Of a stretch of 64,000 nucleotides of DNA, positions 24,432 through 34,640 are shown piece after piece. The translations under genes and the position numbers were made by a program. The notes under the pieces were generated by a model. That model searched no databases and was not told the DNA's origin. It worked only from the letters and a program-made list of their open reading frames with translations. This DNA is from Flavobacteriaceae bacterium UBA5544 (GTDB taxonomy: Bacteria; Bacteroidota; Bacteroidia; Flavobacteriales; Flavobacteriaceae), in NCBI GenBank assembly GCA_002426755.1, contig DINI01000028.1, forward strand, positions 128,043 to 192,042, written 5' to 3'. The stretch's first letter is position 1. Each line of letters opens with the position of its first letter.

Positions 24432-26903
24432 TTATTTTGGATCTAGTATAAGTTCGATACGTTTGATGGCATCTTCATAATGGTATTTAGTTTCGATATT
24501 GGAAACATTGTTCTTGGAGCTCTTGATGGCATTTTTCAAAGAATTCAATTCGCCTCTGACCAAAGCTCTAATGTCGGATTGGTTGACGTTGAAGTAACTA
24601 CGCGTTCTTTCTGGGTTGAGTTCTTCAGTCATTAAATATTTCATTCTATCGATATAAGCAAGTTGCAGGTTTCTTCTGAAAACATCTACCGTTGCGTTGG
24701 TATTCAGCTCTTTCCAAATACCTTTTCGTAGATCTTGTAACATATTTAAAGCTGAATAATTTTCGGCGCTCACCACTCGTCCGTCAATCAGTCTACCTAA
24801 TGTGTCAAAGTCCAAGATACTGTTCAAATGCCGCACTTGAAATCTTCTAAACATTTCGGTATAGCCAGCATAATCAGTAGATTGAAGGATTTTGATATCC
24901 AATAACCAAGTTGGAGATGCAAAAGCATTCGCGTGAAGCCAGGCCATCGCTTCTTTCTGTTCCATAATTGGTGCAGGCGTATAGACAACACCACCTTGGT
25001 TAGGTTTTTTTGTGTCTTCATACACGCCACCAATGTGAGCCGTCACATGACCAACATATCGATTCCAAACATATAATTGCTCTTCATAAAGCTCCTTTAA
25101 ATCTTCATAATTGTTCGTAACATCACTTGTCCATTCAGGCAAATGTTCGGCCACATACTTTAGATTTTTGAGTCCGTATGTACTCGCTTTTATAGAATTA
25201 TTTCCAATATCTTCTGTTTGGGCTGAAGGATCAAAACTACTGCTCTGCTTCCCGAATTTATAGCGAACATCACCTGCTTTTTCCATTATCCAGGCATCCA
25301 ATGTAGCAGTTTCACCTTCGGTTGTTGCATTTGGGATTAAACGATAACCCCAATTGGTAGCGTAGTGATCATAAGGACCAATCTGTCTGATAAATCGGAT
25401 ATTGGTATCTTCCGGTTGGGCAATATAGTTGTAGCGTGCATAATCCATTATACTGGCAGCAATACCATTTTCTTGGGTAAAGGTTCCATCTCGATAGCTT
25501 TCTACGTCATAGGCATGACTTGCACCCATGTTGTGAGGAAAGCCTAGGGCATGACCGACTTCGTGGGCAATGACCATCCGCATCATTTCTCCAATTTCTT
25601 CATCTTTGGTATTCAACGTTCTTGCTGAAGGGTTTGCTGCTCCCGTCTCAAGTAAATATCTATTTCTGTAGGAACGTAAATGGTTGTGGTACCAAATGAC
25701 GTCACTTTCGATGATTTCTCCAGTTCTAGGATCAGACACACTTGGACCAGTGGCGTTTCGAGTTGTACTTGCCACATAGCGAATTACAGAATAACGGATA
25801 TCCTCTGGACTGAACTCAGGGTCTTCCTCGGCGGTTGGTGGGTCTTTGGCGATGATGGCATTCTTAAAACCTGCCGTTTCAAAAGGTTTTTGCCAATCTT
25901 CAATCCCCTGTTTGATGTATTTACGCAATTTTTCGGGAGTGGCCGGATCTAGATAATAAACAATAGGCTTGATAGGTTCTACCAACTCCCCTCTTTTGTA
26001 GGCTTCAGGATCTTTTGGTTCCAAACGCCAGCGACGGATATATGTTTTTTCGTCTGATTTTAATTCCTCACTACTATAATCAATTTGATTTACCGTAAAC
26101 CAGCCCACCCTCGGATCAGCAATACGTGGTTGCATTGGATCGGATGGCAACAAAATCATCGACTGATTCATTTGCAAACTAATGGTCTCTGTTTCTGGAA
26201 GTGTTGGAGGCTTTGATGCATTGTAGGTGAAATCCTGAACGATTTCAATGTTCAAGGGAAAGCTCTTCGCTGATGTAATGAAGCTCCTTGATTCATCCAA
26301 ATTTCTTACTTTATATGCTTCGCGCAAACTACTTGATAATCCACTAATAGCTTTTACGTCAGAACTGTAAAATTTAGTGACATCAATGACAGTAGCTGTA
26401 GAATCCTTATTAAATGCTGCAATGTCAAAAGCATATAAAGTTGGTTCATAATTATTGGCACGTACAGAAATGTTGATTGGAAGGCTGTCATTTGCCACGG
26501 CACTATAAGATTTGACTTTAATCAATATTTTATCCTGAAATCGCTCCCAAACAACCATTTGTTCGTTGGTTTCAGAACCTGCATTGGTATAACCGCCACC
26601 AAGACCTGAGGGTAATTTGGCAATACGGCTTACCAGTAACATATCTTTATTCAATAGTGAATCAGGTATTTCAAAAAAATATTTGTCTTTTAGTCTGTGT
26701 ACTTTAAAGAGACCCTCATCCGTGACAGCCTCTTTGGTAATGACTTCATTATAATCTTTAATGCCATTATCTTTCTTTTTTGGAGGGGTTGGTGCAACAA
26801 CCTCTGTTTTTTTGTTTTTCTTGTTCTTTCTGGATTGTGAAAAGTTGGTTGTCGGGAAGAGTAAGCAGCTTAAAATTAGGAATAGCGGAATGGATTTTTT
26901 CAT
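24432..26903 (-). CDS. Zinc-dependent metalloprotease, met-zincin type (DUF5117/DUF4953)
   Basis: 823 residues, signal peptide 1-22. The zinc site is MVIAHEVGHALGFPHNMGAS (HExxHxxGxxH). The order is an N-terminal DUF5118-like segment, DUF5117-like beta region (residues ~90-290), a protease domain near 300-480 and a C-terminal DUF4953 part. Proteins of this type are secreted or periplasmic in Bacteroidota, and their substrates are not defined. It is the first gene of the two-gene operon with the BNR protein, so the two may act together on an extracellular substrate. Confidence 0.9.
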   Translation of the reverse strand: MKKSIPLFLILSCLLFPTTNFSQSRKNKKNKKTEVVAPTPPKKKDNGIKDYNEVITKEAVTDEGLFKVHRLKDKYFFEIPDSLLNKDMLLVSRIAKLPSGLGGGYTNAGSETNEQMVVWERFQDKILIKVKSYSAVANDSLPINISVRANNYEPTLYAFDIAAFNKDSTATVIDVTKFYSSDVKAISGLSSSLREAYKVRNLDESRSFITSAKSFPLNIEIVQDFTYNASKPPTLPETETISLQMNQSMILLPSDPMQPRIADPRVGWFTVNQIDYSSEELKSDEKTYIRRWRLEPKDPEAYKRGELVEPIKPIVYYLDPATPEKLRKYIKQGIEDWQKPFETAGFKNAIIAKDPPTAEEDPEFSPEDIRYSVIRYVASTTRNATGPSVSDPRTGEIIESDVIWYHNHLRSYRNRYLLETGAANPSARTLNTKDEEIGEMMRMVIAHEVGHALGFPHNMGASHAYDVESYRDGTFTQENGIAASIMDYARYNYIAQPEDTNIRFIRQIGPYDHYATNWGYRLIPNATTEGETATLDAWIMEKAGDVRYKFGKQSSSFDPSAQTEDIGNNSIKASTYGLKNLKYVAEHLPEWTSDVTNNYEDLKELYEEQLYVWNRYVGHVTAHIGGVYEDTKKPNQGGVVYTPAPIMEQKEAMAWLHANAFASPTWLLDIKILQSTDYAGYTEMFRRFQVRHLNSILDFDTLGRLIDGRVVSAENYSALNMLQDLRKGIWKELNTNATVDVFRRNLQLAYIDRMKYLMTEELNPERTRSYFNVNQSDIRALVRGELNSLKNAIKSSKNNVSNIETKYHYEDAIKRIELILDPK

Positions 26904-27048
26904 TACGGGAATTTTGATTGAAATAATAAGTTTTAAATATAGGCATTACTAGCAAATAATCTTTTTACTCAACTGTTAAAAACTCTTTTTTTCCTTATAA
27001 ATTTCCGTATTTTGCAAGCTCTTTTAAACCTATAAATCCAAAGATTTA

Positions 27049-29070
27049 GTGAAAGTCTGTATTGCTGAAAAGCCAAGTGTCGCTCGTGAAATTGCCTCTG
27101 TTTTAGGTGCCAACACTAAATATGATGGGTATTTTGAAGGCAATGGCTACGCTGTAACGTATACATTTGGACATTTTTGTACCTTGATGGAGCCCAACGA
27201 TTACAAACCTTATTGGAAAAGTTGGGATTTGAACAATCTGCCAATGCTTCCAGAAAAGTTTATGACCAAAGTGGTTGATAATGAAGGGATCAAGAAACAA
27301 TTCGATATAGTTAAAAGCCTATTTGATAAAGCAGAATTGGTTATCAACTGTGGTGATGCTGGTCAGGAAGGTGAATTGATACAGCGTTGGGTATTGAGTC
27401 AAGCGGATTATAAAGGTGAAGTAAAACGTCTTTGGATTTCTTCACTGACAACGGAAGCCATTAAGGAAGGTTTTGAAAACTTGATGCCTTCCGAAAAGTA
27501 CGACAATTTATATTATGCAGGATTTTCAAGGGCAATTGGTGATTGGTTATTAGGGATCAATGCCACACGCTTATATACTGTAAAGCATGGAGGCTATAAA
27601 CAGGTGTTATCTGTAGGGCGTGTACAAACACCAACTTTGGCTATGGTCGTGAATCGATTTAAGGAGATTGAAAGCTTTGTGCCACAACCCTATTGGGAAT
27701 TACAAACACTTTATAGAGATGCCTTGTTTAATTATGAAGATGGGCGTTTTTTAAAGATGGAAGATGGTGAAAAGCTCGCCAACAAAGTGAAAGATCATGA
27801 ATTTGAAGTGGTTTCAGTTACCAAAAAGAAAGGAAAAGATTACGCTCCTAAATTGTTTGACCTCACAGGCTTGCAGGTATATTGTAATACAAAATTTGGC
27901 TATTCTGCCGAAGACACACTGAAGATTGCCCAAACACTTTATGAAATGAAAGTCATCACCTACCCAAGGGTTGACACTACTTTTCTTCCTAATGTTATAT
28001 ATCCCAAAGTGGCAGGTATTCTGAAGAATTTGACCAATTATGCCGAATTGACAATACCATTGTTGAGTAAGAAAATAAAAAAATCGACCAAGGTCTTCAA
28101 TGATAAAAAAGTCACCGATCACCATGCGATCATTCCGACTGGTGTTGAAAGTCATCTGCAAACCAACCAACAAAAAGTGTACGATATCATTACAAGACGC
28201 TTCATAGCTGCCTTCTATGATGACTGCTCTGTGTCGAACACAACTGTGATTGGTAAAGTTACAGATGTCAACTTTAAAACGACTGGCAAAGAAATTTTAA
28301 GTAAGGGATGGCGAGTTGTCTTCGAAAGTGCCGAAAAAAATAATTCAACTGGTATCAATTTATCGGAATCTGTCCTGCCTGCATTTGTAAAAGGTGAAAA
28401 AGGTCCGCATGAGCCATCCTTCTTGGAAAAACAAACCAAAGCACCAGCCCAATTTACGGAAGCATCCCTCCTACGCGCTATGGAAACTGCGGGAAAACAA
28501 GTGGATGATGAGGAATTGAGAGATTTGATGAAGGAAAATGGTATTGGTCGCCCATCCACACGAGCGAACATTATTGAAACGCTTTTTAGAAGAAATTACA
28601 TCGTCAGAAATAAAAAACAGGTACTGCCCACTTCTACTGGAATCCAATTGATTGACACCATACAAAATGACCTATTGAAAAGTGCTGAATTGACCGGGCA
28701 ATGGGAAAAACAGTTGAAAGATATAGAAAAGGGTACTTTTAGTGCATCGGCATTCATCAATAATATGAAACGAATGGTGGATGAATTGGTCTATGAAGTA
28801 CGAAGTGAGACTGTAAAGGCCAATATTTCTGCAGAGAATACTTTAAAACCAAGAAAGGAGAAAACAACAACCAAGCCGGCAATTCCCGATGTAATGTCAT
28901 GCCCAAAATGCAAAAAAGGAACTGTTATAAAAGGGAAGTCTGCTTATGGATGTAGTGCTTATAAATCTGGATGCGATTTCCGTTTTGCATTTGATAACAT
29001 TCGAAGCAAAGCAAATGGTAAAAAAATAACTAAAGAGCTTGTTTATAAGTTATTGAATGAATCCATTTAA
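27049..29070 (+). CDS. topB: DNA topoisomerase III (type IA)
   Basis: 673 residues from a GTG start. Toprim motif with E7 (AEKPSVA) and DAGQEGELI at 103-111, SVGRVQTPTL at 188-197, and the catalytic tyrosine Y305 in ITYPRVDT. A zinc ribbon ends the protein (CPKC at about 625 and CSAYKSGC at about 642). It relaxes negatively supercoiled DNA by passing single strands and can decatenate DNA. Length is normal for the family. Its 3' end overlaps the pseudouridine synthase gene by 14 bases. The shortened motif YPRVD instead of YPRTD is a tolerated variant. Confidence 0.95.
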   Translation: MKVCIAEKPSVAREIASVLGANTKYDGYFEGNGYAVTYTFGHFCTLMEPNDYKPYWKSWDLNNLPMLPEKFMTKVVDNEGIKKQFDIVKSLFDKAELVINCGDAGQEGELIQRWVLSQADYKGEVKRLWISSLTTEAIKEGFENLMPSEKYDNLYYAGFSRAIGDWLLGINATRLYTVKHGGYKQVLSVGRVQTPTLAMVVNRFKEIESFVPQPYWELQTLYRDALFNYEDGRFLKMEDGEKLANKVKDHEFEVVSVTKKKGKDYAPKLFDLTGLQVYCNTKFGYSAEDTLKIAQTLYEMKVITYPRVDTTFLPNVIYPKVAGILKNLTNYAELTIPLLSKKIKKSTKVFNDKKVTDHHAIIPTGVESHLQTNQQKVYDIITRRFIAAFYDDCSVSNTTVIGKVTDVNFKTTGKEILSKGWRVVFESAEKNNSTGINLSESVLPAFVKGEKGPHEPSFLEKQTKAPAQFTEASLLRAMETAGKQVDDEELRDLMKENGIGRPSTRANIIETLFRRNYIVRNKKQVLPTSTGIQLIDTIQNDLLKSAELTGQWEKQLKDIEKGTFSASAFINNMKRMVDELVYEVRSETVKANISAENTLKPRKEKTTTKPAIPDVMSCPKCKKGTVIKGKSAYGCSAYKSGCDFRFAFDNIRSKANGKKITKELVYKLLNESI

Positions 29071-29644
29071 AGATAAAATTCACAGCCATTTTAAGCTTTA
29101 TAAACCTTATGGCTATTTAAGTCAATTTGAAAGTAATGCACGGCATCAAAAAAACAGTAAATTTTTAGGTGACTTATTTGAGTTTCCCAAAGGCATCATG
29201 GCTATTGGTCGTTTAGATAAGGATTCAGAGGGGCTTTTATTAGTGACTACCGATGGGCAGACAAGTTTTGATATTAGTTCAAATTCAGTAGAAAAGGAAT
29301 ATTATGCACAAGTTGATGGCGTTATTACCGATGATGCCATCATTAAGCTTCAGCAAGGTTTGGACATAAGTATTGAAGGATCAAATTATACAACATTACC
29401 CTGTAAGGTAAAAAAAATTGTAACCCCAACATTACCCGAGCGCGCCAAAAGAATCCGCAATAGCAGACATGGAGACACCTCTTGGGTTTCCATTATTGTT
29501 ACAGAAGGAAAATTTAGACAAGTGCGCAAAATGACCGCAGCAGTCGGTTTTCCAACTTTACGATTGGTAAGGGTTCGGATAGGACATCATCTATTGGAAG
29601 ATATGCAACCTTCAGATGTTATACAATTAAAATCTGTAGTTTAA
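29057..29644 (+). CDS. rluE: 23S rRNA pseudouridine synthase, RluE type
   Basis: 195 residues of the RsuA/RluB/E/F family. Catalytic aspartate D54 in GRLDKDSEGLL. Further motifs are KEYYAQVDG, ISIIVTEGKFRQVRKMTAAVG (the KFRQVRKM element) and LRLVRVRIG. There is no S4 RNA-binding domain at the N-terminus, which is normal for RluE. It makes a pseudouridine in 23S rRNA (position U2457 in E. coli RluE). Target here is inferred from family. It begins inside topB, so the two are translationally coupled. Its end overlaps the convergent cold-shock gene by 4 bases. Confidence 0.9.
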   Translation: MNPFKDKIHSHFKLYKPYGYLSQFESNARHQKNSKFLGDLFEFPKGIMAIGRLDKDSEGLLLVTTDGQTSFDISSNSVEKEYYAQVDGVITDDAIIKLQQGLDISIEGSNYTTLPCKVKKIVTPTLPERAKRIRNSRHGDTSWVSIIVTEGKFRQVRKMTAAVGFPTLRLVRVRIGHHLLEDMQPSDVIQLKSVV

Positions 29645-30084
29645 ATTTTCTTGACCCTAACGGCATTCATACCTTTCATGCCTCGTTCCAATTCGTACTC
29701 AACTTTATCGTTCTCAACGATATCATCCAGTAAACCACTGACATGACAGAAGTATTTTTCGTTGTTTTCAGCGTCGATGATGAATCCAAAACCTTTTGAA
29801 CTGTCATAGAAAGATACTTTTCCTTTTCTTATTGGATCTTCTTCTTCGCCTTCTTCTTTTTTAGGAACGCCAAGAACGATGTCTTCTGCATCCACAACTA
29901 ATTTGTCATCTGGGTTTGGTGGAGTGTCTGTTAAGTTGCCATAAGCGTCCACATAAGCGAACTGTATACCTCCACTCCCACCTTCGGCTTTACGGGCTTC
30001 TTTTTTCTTTTGTTTTTCCTCACGCTTTTTTGCACGAGCTTTTTCTTTTTCAATTTTACTGTAGGTCTGTTGCGACTTTGCCAT
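29641..30084 (-). CDS. Cold-shock domain protein with basic N-terminal extension
   Basis: 147 residues. The C-terminal ~62 residues are a cold-shock domain with RNP1 KGFGFI (97-102) and RNP2 YFCHVS (111-116), binding single-stranded RNA or DNA. The first 35 residues are extremely basic (KARAKKREEKQKKKEARK), followed by a 40-residue acidic linker. This long layout is frequent in Bacteroidota, where it is a general RNA-binding protein or chaperone. Single-gene unit. The 5' region 30085-30287 has no gene. Confidence 0.9.
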   Translation of the reverse strand: MAKSQQTYSKIEKEKARAKKREEKQKKKEARKAEGGSGGIQFAYVDAYGNLTDTPPNPDDKLVVDAEDIVLGVPKKEEGEEEDPIRKGKVSFYDSSKGFGFIIDAENNEKYFCHVSGLLDDIVENDKVEYELERGMKGMNAVRVKKI

Positions 30085-30287
30085 TCTTTTTTGTTAAATA
30101 ATTTTTAAAGGATTAATATTGTGATGATTATATTACTTAAAACATCATTTAGATTGGCAATTGGTAAGATTGATTTCGCTAAAAAACACTTCAGTGGATA
30201 CAATGTGAGGTTAAGATACTGAATTTCGTCTTAAATTCCCAACACTTTTCAAAGATAAGCGATAGATTTTGATTTTAGGAATAAATT

Positions 30288-31556
30288 TTATTCCTGTCGT
30301 TTATATGGTCTTATAATCAATCCCAAAGGTTTATCATAGGTGAAATAATTTGCCATCCAATCCAAAAAGGCACCTACCTTATTTCTAAAGCCTACCAAAG
30401 ACATGATATGGATAAACATCCAAACCAGCCAGGCAAATGTGCCTTGGAACTTCCAACCGGGCAAATCGACGACTGCTTTATTACGACCTATTGTCGCCAT
30501 TACACCCTTGTTATAATACTTAAAAGGTTGCATTGGCTTATTGTTGATGAGATTCAAAAGATTTTTTTTCAGTTGCTTTCCTTGTTGTTGTGCTACAGGC
30601 GCCAGCATCGGCAAACCCTTTGGATTTTCGTCAGTAATGCATGCGGCAACATCTCCAATCGCAAAAGCATTTTTTGTATTTAGTATCGCGTTGAATTTAT
30701 CGACCAAAATACGATTGCCTCCCACAATTGAGTCTTTTGGAAGACCTTCAATTGGAGCAGCCTTAACTCCTGCCGTCCAAATGACAGTATCCGTTTTGAA
30801 TTGGTCACCATCGGCAATTTTTAGGATACTTCCGTCATAATTTTCCACCTTGGCATTTAAATAGACTTGAACTCCCAAATTTTTCAAATACAACAAGGTC
30901 TTTTTTGAAGCCTGATCGGACATTGCCGATAATAATTCCGGAGCCATTTCGTAAAGATGGATTTGCATCTTTGAAAAGTCCAAATCGGGAAAATCTTTAG
31001 GCAATACATAATGCTTCATTTCTGACAGTGCACCAGCCAATTCAATTCCTGCAGGACCACCTCCCACAATGGCCACACTCATCAATTCATCAATCGGTTT
31101 CCCGTCGGAATTAGCTAGTGCCTTTTCTAGATTTTGATAGATGTAACTTCGCATATTCAATGCATCAGGTATGGACTTTAAAGTAAGAAGCTTGTTCTTT
31201 ATAGGTTCAAAATTGAAAAAGTTATTCGTACTGCCAGTTGCTATAACCAAATAATCATAAAAAATATCTCCAATGGACGTATGCAATCTTTGTAGTTCTG
31301 TATCTACGGTTTCCACTTTGGCCATACGGAAGCTGATGTTTCTCTGTTGCCTAAAAATGCGTCTTACAGGGTAAGCAATACTATCTGGTTCCAAACCTCC
31401 GGTAGCAATTTGATACATTAGTGGTTGGAAATTATGGTAATTATGCTGGTCAATTAACAGTACATCAACAGGTTTGTTTTTTAATGATTTTGCGATTGTA
31501 ATACCTCCAAAACCTGCTCCAATAATGACAATTTTTGGGCGTTTATTTTGTTCCAT
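30288..31556 (-). CDS. ndh: Type II NADH dehydrogenase (NDH-2)
   Basis: 422 residues. FAD-binding GAGFGG at 13-18, FQPLMYQIATGGLEPDSIAYP, the NAD(P)H-binding VGGGPAGIELAGAL near 164-177, and the second FAD motif FAIGDVAAC near 300. The segment PMLAPVAQQQGK and a hydrophobic C-terminal helix (WLVWMFIHIMSLVGF) are typical of NDH-2, which is bound at the inner membrane, oxidises NADH and reduces quinone without pumping protons. An exact -7 box lies upstream at 31602-31609. Confidence 0.92.
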   Translation of the reverse strand: MEQNKRPKIVIIGAGFGGITIAKSLKNKPVDVLLIDQHNYHNFQPLMYQIATGGLEPDSIAYPVRRIFRQQRNISFRMAKVETVDTELQRLHTSIGDIFYDYLVIATGSTNNFFNFEPIKNKLLTLKSIPDALNMRSYIYQNLEKALANSDGKPIDELMSVAIVGGGPAGIELAGALSEMKHYVLPKDFPDLDFSKMQIHLYEMAPELLSAMSDQASKKTLLYLKNLGVQVYLNAKVENYDGSILKIADGDQFKTDTVIWTAGVKAAPIEGLPKDSIVGGNRILVDKFNAILNTKNAFAIGDVAACITDENPKGLPMLAPVAQQQGKQLKKNLLNLINNKPMQPFKYYNKGVMATIGRNKAVVDLPGWKFQGTFAWLVWMFIHIMSLVGFRNKVGAFLDWMANYFTYDKPLGLIIRPYKRQE

Positions 31557-31601
31557 TTAGAAGATAGTTTTTTGGTTTATTGAGAGAGATTTTAATATCA
31601 A

Positions 31602-31609
31602 CAAAGATA
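31602..31609 (-). promoter_or_regulatory. -7 promoter element for ndh
   Basis: Minus strand TATCTTTG matches TAnnTTTG, 46 bases before the ATG. No TTG at the expected -33 position could be found. Confidence 0.5.
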
Positions 31610-31977
31610 CGAAATGGCAGTTCTAAAAGCGAGATATGATAGTTATATTTAGGGTAAATTACTGGTTTTTTAAACGAATTGTCTTTCATAATAGAATCCA
31701 TTGTTTCAATTAAGTTTTACATAAAATATTTTCATTTCGCCAGCATATGATCAATTTGCTTTTGAGATGATTTGTCACATATTTTGTCGATAATGATTTA
31801 ATTATGAAATCTAAATAGTATTTTTAAAGTTAAATGGATGAAGATGATTTTATATTGAAACATTATGGATTTCCGCATTGTTTTTGAATGAACTTATTCG
31901 CGTTTTTTAAATTTAAATCTTATATATTCTTAACATATAATTATCCATCCGAAAAACTCATCTAAAAAGCTACAAAA
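31610..31977. other. Intergenic region without a recognisable gene
   Basis: The 368 bases between the ndh promoter and the next ATG are AT-rich and carry no open frame of more than 30 codons that I would accept. It probably contains the promoter of the membrane-protein operon, but I saw no exact -7 box. Confidence 0.5.
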
Positions 31978-32529
31978 ATGAAACTCACAATATACAATAG
32001 ACGTGCACTTTATGGAGGGATTTTTGCAGCCATCATCACAGGAATAGGAGCCTTTATTTTAGGGAACTTGAGTGGTTATGAGGCAAAAATTTTGATTAAA
32101 TCTTCGTTGCCAGGAATCAATACGTTGTGCAATACCATTGTACTGGCCTCTGCAACAATTTTAGCCTTGTTGCTAACCTTATTAAGTGTCAGTTCTGGTT
32201 CAAAATCAAGATTAAAAGACGATCATTACACACAGGTTTTAAGGATTGCTCGAATTGACACAGCAGTTTTTATTGTGGCCATGATCTGTTTTCAGTTATT
32301 TAATTTGCCCATTACGGAGGCTGAAGATGTTCCTTCCAATTGGTATGCCTCCATCTATTATTTTAGTTTAGGGATGTCCTCTATTTTAAGTGGAGCACTT
32401 ATAAGTGTGGTAATCATGCTTTATAACGCGGTGGTAAATATCATTAAAATTGTTGGCCTTGGTGAGAAAGACCACCCTTTGATTTATAAAGAAGATGAGA
32501 AAACAAAAAGGACAGAAAAGAATAATTAA
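31978..32529 (+). CDS. Four-helix membrane protein, unknown
   Basis: 183 residues with four predicted membrane helices at about 12-30, 50-70, 92-112 and 125-155, and a charged C-terminal tail (EKDHPLIYKEDEKTKRTEKNN). No recognised family motif. The ATG is followed 83 bases after its stop by the APC permease on the same strand, so co-transcription is possible. The function may relate to transport or membrane stress but cannot be read from sequence. Confidence 0.7.
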   Translation: MKLTIYNRRALYGGIFAAIITGIGAFILGNLSGYEAKILIKSSLPGINTLCNTIVLASATILALLLTLLSVSSGSKSRLKDDHYTQVLRIARIDTAVFIVAMICFQLFNLPITEAEDVPSNWYASIYYFSLGMSSILSGALISVVIMLYNAVVNIIKIVGLGEKDHPLIYKEDEKTKRTEKNN

Positions 32530-32612
32530 AATAACTAAAATTAACACGGTTTCTGGTTCATGTTTTTTAATTTAGTGTTCTACTTGCTTCAACATATTTT
32601 CTTTTCTCAATC

Positions 32613-34340
32613 ATGAAGAAAAAATTAAATCAACTTAATGCTACCGCCATTTGTGGTAATGATATCAGTTCGTCGTGTTTATATGTTTCGGCCCTTGCCA
32701 TCATATATGCTGGGCAATATGCGTGGATTTCATTATTAATGGTGGCCGTCATATTGTTTTTGTTCAGAAAGGTTTATGGAGAAGTTGTTGGAGCCATTCC
32801 TTTGAATGGAGGCGCTTACAATGCATTGTTGAATACCACTAAAAAATCAACAGCTTCGGTCGCTGCAACGTTGACCGTCTTATCTTATATGGCAACTGCT
32901 GTCATTTCTGCAAGTGAGGCTGTTAAGTATGCTCATGTATTCGGAGATTTTTCAATTCTGCATGTTACCATCTACCTATTGTTTGGTTTTATGATTTTGG
33001 TCATTTTGGGGATTGGTGAATCTGCTAAAGTGGCCACCGGGATTTTTATTTTTCATATTACGTCTCTAGTACTTCTTTGCACATTCAGTATTTATTTTCT
33101 TTTCAGTAATGGGTTTGATACATTGATTGCGAATTTTAAACAACCTGTCGAAGGAGGCATTACTACTGCCCTCTTTTTTGGATTCTGTGCAGCAATGCTT
33201 GGCATAAGTGGATTTGAGAGTTCTGCCAATTATGTAGAAGAACAAAAAACGGGAGTGTTCCCAAAAACTTTAAGAAACATGTGGATTTTGGTGACGGTTT
33301 TCAATCCGCTCCTGGCCTTTTTAGCTTTGGCCATCATTCCTATGAGCACTATTGATGTTCACGAAGAAACTTTGCTATCGTTTATGGGAGCTACGTCCGG
33401 AGGAAATTGGTTGTCAACCGTCATATCCATTGATGCTGCATTGGTTTTGAGTGGCGCGGTTTTGACTTCTTACGTTGGAGTTACAGGATTGGTGGAACGA
33501 ATGGCTTTAGACCGTATACTCCCAAAATTTTTGACAAAAAAGAATAAACGAGGAAGCTCCTATTTTATTCCAACTGTTTTTTTCGGGTTATGTGTCTCTA
33601 TCCTGATTCTTACTAACGCCGATCTACCGGCATTGGCAGGTGTTTATACCATTGCTTTTTTAAGTGTCATGGTGTTATTTGGCATTGGTAATTTTTTGTT
33701 GAAAACCAAAAGAAATCGTTTGCCTAGACCAGAACGTGTTGGCTGGATTGCATTGATTGTTGCAATTCTTGGTGTTGGAAGCGCGTTGGTTGGTAACATC
33801 ATTCTAAATCCTGAATATCTGGCCATATTTATGGAATATTTGATTCCTGCATTGATGATTGTCGGATTGATGCTATTCAGAATACAGATATTGAAGGTCA
33901 TCCTAGTAATTATACGGTATTTGACCTCCAATAAAAGTTCGTTTTTGGACGGATTCAATAGAAAGGTTCGCAAGTTCATTATTAAAATCAATTCGCAGCA
34001 GTTTGTGTTCTTTACCAATAATGATGACATAGCAAATCTCAATCGGGTTTTGCAATATATAGAATATAACGAGAATACCAAACGAATCAAAATCGTATCG
34101 GTTTTGAAGGAGCTTGAGCATATTGCGCCTAACTTGAAAAAAGATGTAGAAGTTTTAAATCGCGCCTATCCAAACATTGATATTGACTTTGTAGAAGAAC
34201 ATGGAGAATTTGGAGCCAAAAAAATTGAAGAGCTTTCAAAAAAATGGAATATACCCATCAATTACATGTTTATCGGGTCGCCTGGAGAAAACTCATCTTT
34301 TAGTTTGGAAGAATTAGGCGAAGTGCGATTAATTATTTAA
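32613..34340 (+). CDS. APC family permease with C-terminal soluble domain
   Basis: 575 residues. The first ~440 carry about twelve membrane helices and an APC-type start (GNDISSSCLYVSALAI) followed by GAIPLNGGAYNALLN. The last ~135 residues (from about LDGFNRKVRKFIIKI) are soluble and resemble a UspA-like alpha/beta domain (TKRIKIVSVLKELEH, PNIDIDFVEE, NYMFIGSPGENSS). Amino acid or polyamine transport across the inner membrane is the family role. The substrate is not readable. Followed 30 bases later by a small HMA-like gene. Confidence 0.88.
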   Translation: MKKKLNQLNATAICGNDISSSCLYVSALAIIYAGQYAWISLLMVAVILFLFRKVYGEVVGAIPLNGGAYNALLNTTKKSTASVAATLTVLSYMATAVISASEAVKYAHVFGDFSILHVTIYLLFGFMILVILGIGESAKVATGIFIFHITSLVLLCTFSIYFLFSNGFDTLIANFKQPVEGGITTALFFGFCAAMLGISGFESSANYVEEQKTGVFPKTLRNMWILVTVFNPLLAFLALAIIPMSTIDVHEETLLSFMGATSGGNWLSTVISIDAALVLSGAVLTSYVGVTGLVERMALDRILPKFLTKKNKRGSSYFIPTVFFGLCVSILILTNADLPALAGVYTIAFLSVMVLFGIGNFLLKTKRNRLPRPERVGWIALIVAILGVGSALVGNIILNPEYLAIFMEYLIPALMIVGLMLFRIQILKVILVIIRYLTSNKSSFLDGFNRKVRKFIIKINSQQFVFFTNNDDIANLNRVLQYIEYNENTKRIKIVSVLKELEHIAPNLKKDVEVLNRAYPNIDIDFVEEHGEFGAKKIEELSKKWNIPINYMFIGSPGENSSFSLEELGEVRLII

Positions 34341-34370
34341 TTTTATTATACATTTAAACAAAAGAAATTT

Positions 34371-34637
34371 ATGAGTTTTTTATCAGAGAATGTAATTCCT
34401 GGACACCATGGCAAAAAATTTACTACAGATGCCAAAAATCCTGAAGATTTAAATAAGATACAAGATGCGTTGATGCAATTGGAAGGTATAAAAGATGTGA
34501 TTTTTGAAAAAGGGAGTAAGCCAACTGTATTTGTAATCCATACACATCAAGTAGTGTCCGTGCACGATATTGAGCACTGTGTAAAGGACTTGAATTTACA
34601 TGCCGTTCCTACAGGGCCATTTTTTCCTATAGCATAG
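34371..34637 (+). CDS. Ferredoxin-fold HMA-like protein lacking the CxxC
   Basis: 88 residues with a beta-alpha-beta pattern like heavy-metal-associated (HMA) domains: FTTDAKNPEDLNKIQDALMQLEGIKDVIFEKGSKPTVFVIHTH split as beta1-alpha1-beta2-beta3, and a second helix in VSVHDIEHCVKDL. The metal-binding CxxC of HMA domains is absent (HHGKK instead), so metal delivery in the classical way is unlikely. It closes a three-gene + strand cluster behind the permease. Its function may be regulatory, and a role in the transport system is inference. Confidence 0.65.
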   Translation: MSFLSENVIPGHHGKKFTTDAKNPEDLNKIQDALMQLEGIKDVIFEKGSKPTVFVIHTHQVVSVHDIEHCVKDLNLHAVPTGPFFPIA

Positions 34638-34640
34638 CAG

